Origin: Ornithinibacillus halotolerans
GTDB lineage: Bacteria; Bacillota; Bacilli; Bacillales; Amphibacillaceae
NCBI RefSeq assembly: GCF_014637405.1
Contig: NZ_BMEY01000008.1
Location: forward strand, 124,001 to 188,000
Reading direction: 5' to 3'
DNA: 64,000 nt
Part shown: positions 56,698 to 64,000 of the stretch, one piece after another
Layout of the letters: the number at the start of each line of letters is the position of its first letter
How positions within the stretch are numbered: position 1 is the stretch's first letter
Notes under the pieces: generated by a model
Database searches by the model: none
The model's input: the letters and a program-made list of their open reading frames with translations, nothing else
Told to the model about the DNA's origin: nothing
Program-made: the position numbers and the translations under genes

Positions 56698-56760
56698 TTA
56701 TATACAAGCTACTTATTGGTAGCTGGTATAAACTTTCAAGTCGGATTCTAAATAATATAA
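56698..56760 (-). ncRNA. Divergent purine-riboswitch-like aptamer of the purine permease gene
   Basis: On the minus strand P1 TTATAT/ATATAA encloses a three-way junction with the core GTTTATACC (canonical GTTTCTACC) and a P3 hairpin AGCTAC/GTAGCT with loop CAATAA. The loop sequence GATATGG and the canonical J3/1 GACTA are absent: here the 3' strand reads TTGTATATAA. The attenuator downstream supports a riboswitch. It may belong to the altered-specificity guanine-class variants, or be another RNA class. Confidence 0.5.
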
Positions 56761-56865
56761 CGTATATCTTTTTTTGGAAAACATTAGGAGAATAATAACA
56801 AGTTTAATTTCAATCGTCAATATAATATAGCATTATTATCAAATACAGTTGAATATATTTATAAA

Positions 56866-56902
56866 AGGGACTAGCTCAATATTAATTTGAGATAGCCCCT
56901 CT
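56866..56902 (-). terminator. Terminator of the triple RidA gene
   Basis: GGGACTAGCTCAA and TTGAGATAGCCCC form a stem with two non-Watson-Crick pairs and an eight-base loop; the minus strand continues TTTTATAAAT. Confidence 0.65.
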
Positions 56903-56975
56903 TTACGAATAGGATATGTGATTTCACTTCGCCATTAACAAGTAACTTTGATAATTCTTGGATTTGCAAACAATG

Positions 56976-58247
56976 CTATGCTTTTGGAGGTGTTCCTTCA
57001 GCATTCGATACAACAACATCGATTTGGATTAAAGCATCTTCAGGTAAAGCTGATACGCCAACTGTTCTTCGAGCTGGTACACCGCCTGGGAAGTATGTTT
57101 TATAAACTTCGTCTACAGCATTCATATCCGCCATTTCTTTAAGGAAGATATTAACTTTAACCACATCGTCCATAACATGGCCAATACTTTCAACAATTGC
57201 TTTAATATTTTTCAAGCTCTGTTCAGCTTGCTCTTTCACACCACCAGCTACTAATTTGCCAGTTTTTGGATCCAATGGTAATTGAGCTGTAAGGTGATTG
57301 TAGTGAGAAAAAGCTACAGTTTGTGTAGATAGTGCATTCTTTGGTGCATTTTCAGTATTTTTTGCCCAAATCACTATACCATGTCTGTCTTCAATTTCTT
57401 GTGGAGGTGTACCATCTCCGTGTGAAACTACTGCTTCCATCTGAACTAGAGCATTCATAGGTAAAGCTGAAGCTTCAACTACTGTACGAGCAGGGACATA
57501 TGCTACTGCTCTTGCGATAGCTGAGTCTGGGAAAAATGTTGAATAAACCTCGTTTACCGCTTCAATATCAGAAAGATTTTTAACGAAGATCGTCATTTTA
57601 ACAATATCATCCATAGGAACGTCAATACTTTCTAAAATTGCCTTAATATTTTTCAAGCTCTGTTTAGCTTGCTCTTTTACACCGCCAGCTACCAATCTGC
57701 CAGTTTTTGGATCAATAGGCAATTGAGCTGTAAGATAATTATAATGAGAGAAAGCTACTGTTTGTGTAGATAAAGAACTAGTAGGTGCATTTGTTGTATT
57801 ATTCGTTAGCTTGATAAGGTCGCCTGCTTGTGGTGCGTTTGGAATTGTACCTTCACCGTGTGAAAGAAGTGCTTCAATTTGCACCTTCGCATCCATTGGC
57901 AAAGCAGCAACTGCAACTGTTGTACGTGCAGGAACATAAGTTGGAAAGTATGTTTTATAAACTTCATCTACAGCGTCTACGTCTTTGATATCTTTAACGA
58001 ATACTGTGATTCTAACAATATCGCTCATAACATGATTGATGCTGTCTACAATTGACTTGATATTATTAAAGCACTGTTCAGCTTGCTCTCTAATACCACC
58101 AGCTACCAACTTACCTGTTTTTGGATCAATAGGCAATTGAGCTGAAAGATTATTGTAATGAGAGAAAGCTACTGATTGTGAATATGTACCGTTCCCGTTT
58201 GGAGCATTTTCCGTATTTCTAGCTAATACTGCGTTATAATTACTCAT
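56976..58247 (-). CDS. Three RidA/YjgF domains fused in one chain
   Basis: The 423-residue protein consists of three complete RidA-like domains of about 130-140 residues each (about 1-135, 145-290 and 295-423). Each carries the imine deaminase motif with active-site Arg (VPARTTVAVAALP, VPARTVVEASALP, VPARRTVGVSALP), the acidic residue after it (IEALL, MEAVV, IDVVV), and ends in SHGEGT, SHGDGT or SNAEGT. The middle domain has an insertion before its PAR motif (DSAIARAVAY). RidA is normally a homotrimer of 125-residue subunits with active sites between subunits, so this chain could form a complete trimer by itself. GGGAG precedes the ATG. Confidence 0.9.
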   Translation of the reverse strand: MSNYNAVLARNTENAPNGNGTYSQSVAFSHYNNLSAQLPIDPKTGKLVAGGIREQAEQCFNNIKSIVDSINHVMSDIVRITVFVKDIKDVDAVDEVYKTYFPTYVPARTTVAVAALPMDAKVQIEALLSHGEGTIPNAPQAGDLIKLTNNTTNAPTSSLSTQTVAFSHYNYLTAQLPIDPKTGRLVAGGVKEQAKQSLKNIKAILESIDVPMDDIVKMTIFVKNLSDIEAVNEVYSTFFPDSAIARAVAYVPARTVVEASALPMNALVQMEAVVSHGDGTPPQEIEDRHGIVIWAKNTENAPKNALSTQTVAFSHYNHLTAQLPLDPKTGKLVAGGVKEQAEQSLKNIKAIVESIGHVMDDVVKVNIFLKEMADMNAVDEVYKTYFPGGVPARRTVGVSALPEDALIQIDVVVSNAEGTPPKA

Positions 58248-58640
58248 GATGTAAACTCCCTTTAGATGTATTTTTATATAAATATTGATTAACTCAAGTA
58301 AACGAAAAACGGCGGATTCAATGTGCGAATAGTGGTCTTACAAAAGTGGGCTGATTCACCATTCTTCCCACAACCTGATAAAAAAGTCCATTCTTGGCAC
58401 AGACTTTGTTCGTTTTTGAGCAAGAGTCAATTATATCAGTCTTTCTCTATGTTAACTATCGTTAACTACATATTTCATGTAATTTAATTTTCACCTCGAC
58501 ATTTTATCAGTACTCGAATCTATTCATTGTGTTTGGTAAAGGCCCCGTTTATAACTACAGATACAGTTCTTCTAGTAAAAACAACTTCTTTAAAATCGTC
58601 TGTCATTAATAAAGTCTTGAAAAGCAAATTTTAAAAACAA
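58248..58640. other. Gap upstream of the triple RidA gene
   Basis: It contains a palindrome GTTAAC-TATC-GTTAAC at 58451-58466 that could be an operator. I see no gene and no known riboswitch in the remainder. Confidence 0.45.
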
Positions 58641-58684
58641 AAAAAGACTACCTCCTAGTTATTTTAGGAAGTAGTCTTTTCTTT
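58641..58684 (-). terminator. Terminator of groESL
   Basis: AAAAGACTACCTCCTA and TAGGAAGTAGTCTTTT form a stem of about 16 bases with one mismatch and a seven-base loop, flanked by A- and T-runs. Confidence 0.88.
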
Positions 58685-58734
58685 AGTTAAAAATCAATTC
58701 TAGGACTGGTTCACAGATGTTAGGTTGAAAAACC

Positions 58735-60390
<1,656 letters not shown>

Positions 60391-60404
60391 CTAAAAAGAA
60401 TTAA

Positions 60405-60689
60405 TTAATTTACAACAGCTAAAATATCACTTTCACGTAGAATTAAGTATTCAGTTCCATCATACTTCACTTCAGTTCCAGCAAATTTTGAGAAGATGAT
60501 ACGATCTCCTTCTTGAACTTCTAGTGCAACTCTTTCTCCGCTGTCCGTTACACGGCCAGAACCAACGGCTACAACGCGTCCTTCTTGTGGCTTTTCCTTT
60601 GCAGAGTCTGGAAGCACGATACCGCTTGCAGTTTTTTCCTCTTGTTCAACAAGCTCGATTACTACACGATCTCCTAGTGGTTTAATCAT
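60405..60689 (-). CDS. groES: Co-chaperonin GroES
   Basis: The 94-residue protein begins [20 protein letters not shown] and contains the mobile loop [17 protein letters not shown] (about residues 21-37), which binds GroEL, and the signature [20 protein letters not shown]. It is the first gene of the groESL operon, behind a SigA promoter and a CIRCE operator. AAGGAGG precedes the ATG. Confidence 0.98.
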   Translation of the reverse strand: MIKPLGDRVVIELVEQEEKTASGIVLPDSAKEKPQEGRVVAVGSGRVTDSGERVALEVQEGDRIIFSKFAGTEVKYDGTEYLILRESDILAVVN

Positions 60690-60724
60690 GAAAAAACCTC
60701 CTTAATTCTTATCAAATGTATTTG

Positions 60725-60751
60725 TTAGCACTCTAACCTCTCGAGTGCTAA
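60725..60751 (-). promoter_or_regulatory. CIRCE operator of groESL
   Basis: TTAGCACTC, nine bases, then GAGTGCTAA is a perfect CIRCE element, the binding site of the heat-shock repressor HrcA. It lies between the promoter and groES. Confidence 0.98.
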
Positions 60752-60762
60752 TTCCAATTAAT

Positions 60763-60791
60763 ATAATAAATAATTTTGTTTTAATTTGCAA
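60763..60791 (-). promoter_or_regulatory. SigA promoter of groESL
   Basis: On the minus strand TTGCAA, 17 bases, then TATTAT, just upstream of the CIRCE element. Confidence 0.75.
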
Positions 60792-60931
60792 GTATTAGAG
60801 TTGGATAATTTTATTTTTTTTCTTGTCCACGGTTATTCTATTATTAAGTACTGCATGAATATGATAAAATACACAAGAATCGTTTATTTCTCTTTGTTAT
60901 AATTATTGTCGACTTTAAGGAGCTGAAATCA

Positions 60932-61645
60932 TTGCCTAAACGCTATTGGTGGGTCATTATTACATATATTCTGATGCAATTATCTGGAGGAGTATTTATC
61001 CTTCTATTTCATTCCATCATACCGGAATATATAGTTGAGGCGTCCATTTACTATTCTATATTTAGCTTTATATTAGCACTGATTATTGTGTTAATTTTAA
61101 TGAAACCTGACATGACACAATCTCAAACGCGCAATAATCTTTTTACTAGTGAGGTTATTGGCTGGTCTATTTTAGGGGTTTTTATGGCTTACCTTGCCCA
61201 AGCATTTGCAGTATTAATAGAAACAGAAATTCTTGGTATTGATCTTGGTTCAGAAAATACACAAGGAATTATTGCATTAACACGGTCCATTCCATTATTT
61301 GCAATTATTCCAGCTATCATCGCCCCGATATTGGAAGAAGTTGTTTTTAGGAAGATTGTATTTGGGTCTCTATATAAAAGAACAAACTTTTTTATCGCTG
61401 CATTACTTTCAGCGTTAGTCTTTGGGATTATCCATGGTGAAGTAGAACACATGTTAATTTATACATCAATGGGATTTGTGTTTGCCTATCTTTATGTAAA
61501 AACGAAAAAAATCATTGTTCCAATCATTGTGCATATGCTATTAAATTCTATTTCGGTTTTTGTAAATCTTTATCTACCACCGGAAGAATTAGAAAAAATG
61601 CAAGAGAGGCTAAATCAAGTGCAAATGATATTAATTGGAGGTTAA
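60932..61645 (+). CDS. ydiL: CPBP family intramembrane metalloprotease (YdiL type)
   Basis: The 237-residue membrane protein starts at TTG, nine bases after AAGGAG. It has about six helices and the CPBP/Abi motifs: EEVVFRKIVFGSLY (motif 1, EExxxR, about residue 140), a second motif FGIIHGEVEHMLIY, and HMLLNSISVF (motif 3). These residues coordinate the metal in Rce1-type proteases. It lies divergently from groES, the same neighbourhood as ydiL in B. subtilis. Its substrate is not known. Confidence 0.88.
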   Translation: MPKRYWWVIITYILMQLSGGVFILLFHSIIPEYIVEASIYYSIFSFILALIIVLILMKPDMTQSQTRNNLFTSEVIGWSILGVFMAYLAQAFAVLIETEILGIDLGSENTQGIIALTRSIPLFAIIPAIIAPILEEVVFRKIVFGSLYKRTNFFIAALLSALVFGIIHGEVEHMLIYTSMGFVFAYLYVKTKKIIVPIIVHMLLNSISVFVNLYLPPEELEKMQERLNQVQMILIGG

Positions 61646-61651
61646 TATATT

Positions 61652-61852
61652 ATGAGAGTTTCACCTAAAACTATGGCTATCATCTATTTTGCCATGGGAT
61701 GTTTATTTATATACGTTGCCATTCAAAGTGCAGAAGAAACGATCTGGAATTTTATAACGATTCTATTTGCACTAGTTGCTACATTAGACTTTGGTGCGGG
61801 TATTCGCTATATGCGTTTACACTATCAGTTAAAGAAAATTAAAAAGAGCTAA
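61652..61852 (+). CDS. ydiK: Small DUF4305 membrane protein (YdiK type)
   Basis: The 66-residue protein has two helices (MAIIYFAMGCLFIYVAIQSA and FITILFALVATLDFGAGIRY) and ends in the basic LKKIKKS. It follows ydiL by six bases, with GGAGG in the end of that gene acting as its ribosome site. Position and layout match B. subtilis ydiK. Function unknown. Confidence 0.82.
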   Translation: MRVSPKTMAIIYFAMGCLFIYVAIQSAEETIWNFITILFALVATLDFGAGIRYMRLHYQLKKIKKS

Positions 61853-61872
61853 TATATTAATTAAATTAATAA

Positions 61873-61909
61873 TAAAAAGCTTGGTCAAAAAAATTGACCA
61901 AGCTTTTAA
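61873..61909. terminator. Terminator between convergent ydiK and rex
   Basis: AAAAGCTTGGTCA and TGACCAAGCTTTT form a 13-base perfect stem with a short A-rich loop. It can serve both strands. Confidence 0.92.
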
Positions 61910-61914
61910 GTTAG

Positions 61915-62556
61915 TTACTGCTTATCACTTTCTAAAGGATAATGCTTTAGAAAATAAACTAAAGATTGTAGCTCAATGGCTAAATCAATATGATGAACAC
62001 GTACATCATCTGGCACCGTAATACGAGCTGGAGTAAAGTTTAAAATACCTTTAATTCCCTTTGCTACTAAACGGTCTGTAATCCGTTCCGCTTCTGCTGC
62101 AGGGATGGTTAGGATTGCCACTTTCACATTTCCTAGCTTATCTTCTAGTTCTTCAATATGATAGATGGGGATACCACCAATTTCAGTACCCACTTTTTTC
62201 TCATCAGCATCAAAAGCCATCATGATTTTTGTATTATTATTCTTAGTAAAATTATAATTCAAAAATGCCGTACCTAAATTCCCTACCCCAATTAAAGCTA
62301 CTTCGGTTAGTTCATCTTGGTCTAATGTTTTTCTAAAGAACCCTAATAAATATTCAACATTATACCCATACCCTTTTTTTCCAAGGGCACCAAAATAAGA
62401 AAAATCTCTGCGTATCGTAGCTGAATCTACCTTTACTGCTTCACTAAGTTCTTTTGAAGATACTCGTGTTTTCCCTTGTAATTGTAAGTTATTTAAAAAA
62501 CGATAATATAATGGGAGTCTTTTAGCCGTAGCTTGAGGAATTTTATTTTGATCCAA
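61915..62556 (-). CDS. rex: Redox-sensing transcriptional repressor Rex
   Basis: The 213-residue protein has an N-terminal winged helix ([40 protein letters not shown]) and a C-terminal Rossmann domain that senses the NADH/NAD ratio ([18 protein letters not shown], about residues 85-102), ending in a domain-swapped helix. Rex represses fermentative and respiratory genes such as cyd and ldh when NADH is low. The cyd operon in this window is a natural target but no clear site was found. AAGGAGG precedes the start. Confidence 0.95.
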   Translation of the reverse strand: MDQNKIPQATAKRLPLYYRFLNNLQLQGKTRVSSKELSEAVKVDSATIRRDFSYFGALGKKGYGYNVEYLLGFFRKTLDQDELTEVALIGVGNLGTAFLNYNFTKNNNTKIMMAFDADEKKVGTEIGGIPIYHIEELEDKLGNVKVAILTIPAAEAERITDRLVAKGIKGILNFTPARITVPDDVRVHHIDLAIELQSLVYFLKHYPLESDKQ

Positions 62557-62741
62557 GTCAATCTCCTCCTTAATTGAAATCCTAGTTTGTCTATAGTAAA
62601 ACGTTTACACGTTTAGAACTAAATAACTATTTCTATAATATCAGATTTTGTAGTAGAAGTCGTGATTATTTTCACAAATCCACAATAATATTGCCCGAAT
62701 GCATATATTTGGATAAACTTAAACTACTAGAGGTGACATAT

Positions 62742-64000
62742 ATGATAATAATGCAATTAAACGATGTATCCAAATCATTTGGTGCAGAAGAGATTTTAGC
62801 CAATATAAAAATAGAAATAAAAGATAAAGATAGAATTGCCATTGTAGGGCGTAATGGTGCTGGAAAATCTACATTACTAAAGATTATGGCCGGTGAAATG
62901 ACTTACGATACTGGAGAAATAATAAAGCCAAAAGATCTCACCCTCGGCTACTTATCCCAACACACTGGTCTAGAATCTAGTAACTCTATTTGGGACGAAA
63001 TGTTGGAAGTATTTCAAGATTTACTACTTCAAGAAAAGAAGTTACGCCATATGGAAGCAAAAATGGCAGAAGTCCATCATTTAGAACCAGACGAGCAAAC
63101 GAAGATTCTAGCAGATTATGATCGAATGCAGCAGGAATTTCAAACAAACGGTGGTTATAGCTATGAATCAGAGATAAAAGCTGTATTATCCGGTTTGAAT
63201 TTTCTAGACTTTGATGATCAAACACCTATTAATGAACTAAGTGGTGGACAAAAGACTCGACTTGCCCTTGGAAAGCTACTACTAAAGAAACCTAATCTAC
63301 TCATTCTAGACGAACCTACTAACCATTTAGATATTGAAACATTATCCTGGCTTGAGAAGTACTTAGCGAGTTATCCTGGCGCAGTCGTTATCGTCTCACA
63401 TGACCGATATTTCCTAGATAAAACAGTATCTATTGTCTACGAAGTTTCTAGACATCGCACGAAAAAGTATTACGGTTCTTATAGCGAATTTCTTCATCAA
63501 AAATCATTAAATTTTGAACAAGAAATGAAGGAATTTGAAAAGCAACAAACTGAAATTAAAAAACTTGAAGAATTTATACAAAAAAATATTGTTCGTGCCT
63601 CTACTACCAAACGCGCACAAAGTAGGCGGAAACAGTTAGAAAAAATGGATCGAATGGAAAGACCGTTGGGTGATGAATCATCTGCTTCCATTACTTTTGA
63701 TATTACGAAGCGAACTGGAAATGATGTGTTAAAAATTCAAGACCTTTCCTTCCGTTACGATGATGCAGAGGAAGAAATTTTCAAAGGTTTTACACTTCAT
63801 GTGACCCGTGGAGAAAGTATTGCCCTTGTTGGACCAAATGGTGTTGGAAAAACTACTCTACTAAAAACAATTCTAGGGTGGCACAAACCAGCTTCTGGAG
63901 AAATTAATTTAGGGACGAATGTCCAAATAGGTTATTATGATCAAGAACAAGCTAATCTTACTTCCCATAAGACAGTATTAAATGAACTGTGGGATGAATA
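62742..64000 (+). CDS. ydiF: ABC-F family ATPase YdiF (partial, C-terminus beyond window)
   Basis: The gene starts at ATG 62742, six bases after GAGGTG, and about 419 codons are visible. Two ABC domains occur: the first has Walker [10 protein letters not shown], signature [12 protein letters not shown] and Walker [13 protein letters not shown]; the second has Walker [10 protein letters not shown], and its remaining motifs lie beyond the edge. Between them is the charged linker of ABC-F proteins ([20 protein letters not shown]). There are no membrane segments. ABC-F proteins act on ribosomes; this member is the usual neighbour of rex in Bacillus. Confidence 0.93.
   Translation, partial: MIIMQLNDVSKSFGAEEILANIKIEIKDKDRIAIVGRNGAGKSTLLKIMAGEMTYDTGEIIKPKDLTLGYLSQHTGLESSNSIWDEMLEVFQDLLLQEKKLRHMEAKMAEVHHLEPDEQTKILADYDRMQQEFQTNGGYSYESEIKAVLSGLNFLDFDDQTPINELSGGQKTRLALGKLLLKKPNLLILDEPTNHLDIETLSWLEKYLASYPGAVVIVSHDRYFLDKTVSIVYEVSRHRTKKYYGSYSEFLHQKSLNFEQEMKEFEKQQTEIKKLEEFIQKNIVRASTTKRAQSRRKQLEKMDRMERPLGDESSASITFDITKRTGNDVLKIQDLSFRYDDAEEEIFKGFTLHVTRGESIALVGPNGVGKTTLLKTILGWHKPASGEINLGTNVQIGYYDQEQANLTSHKTVLNELWDE

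Overview
The window looks like chromosomal DNA of a low-GC, endospore-forming member of the Bacillaceae, with an Oceanobacillus/Ornithinibacillus/Virgibacillus flavour; the genus is a guess. The signs are AT-rich coding, AGGAGG-type ribosome sites, a GerA-type germination operon, a BclA-like collagen protein behind a SigK-type promoter, a CIRCE-controlled groESL, and Bacillus subtilis-like neighbourhoods (yeaC-yeaD-yebA, pspA-ydjGHI, nupNOPQ, groESL-ydiL-ydiK-rex-ydiF).

Layout. 1-3.6 kb: a MoxR ATPase / DUF58 / transglutaminase operon, cut by the window edge. 3.7-8.4 kb: an amidase, an orphan peptide-binding lipoprotein and a TauE/SafE-type permease. 8.5-15.3 kb: a sortase beside a 2029-residue surface adhesin (VWA, Cna-B and many DUF11-like repeats) whose sorting signal departs from LPXTG. 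15.5-16.3 kb: gene remnants. 16.4-18.0 kb: a ParM-like actin and a ParR-like partner; the actin carries a one-base frameshift.

18.2-29.5 kb is a spore-surface-like accessory island: a JAMM peptidase, two unknown genes, a coiled-coil protein, a Cys-containing spore-type protein, a TPR glycosyltransferase, a collagen-like BclA relative, and four enzymes that together fit the WbpA/B/E/D route to UDP-2,3-diacetamido-glucuronic acid. I read this as a possible system for building and glycosylating a spore filament or exosporium.

29.6-33.3 kb: the envelope-stress operon pspA-ydjGHI (minus strand) behind a SigW-type promoter. 33.3-37.7 kb: a gerA-type germinant receptor operon (A-B-C plus a small membrane gene), flanked on both sides by two matching arrays of five 21-bp repeats; gerC has a one-base frameshift near its end. 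37.7-39.6 kb: two tandem threonine T-boxes in front of sstT. 39.7-40.1 kb: seven hairpin units at an exact 52-bp period. 40.1-45.3 kb: the nupNOPQ nucleoside ABC transporter under a guanine riboswitch.

45.4-58.3 kb: a DUF985 cupin, an aspartokinase, an AbgT-type transporter, a luciferase-like oxidoreductase with a YkvR/DUF3219 protein, a bd-type oxidase operon cydA-cydB-cydS with a small leader membrane protein, a glycine-betaine-type binding lipoprotein, an AzgA-type purine permease preceded by a divergent purine-riboswitch-like leader, and an unusual protein made of three RidA domains in one chain. 58.7-64 kb: groEL, groES with CIRCE, the CPBP protease ydiL, ydiK, rex, and the start of the ABC-F gene ydiF.

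The most unusual items are the paired 21-bp arrays around the germination operon, the 52-bp hairpin array, the single-chain RidA trimer, the sugar/collagen island, and the variant riboswitch.
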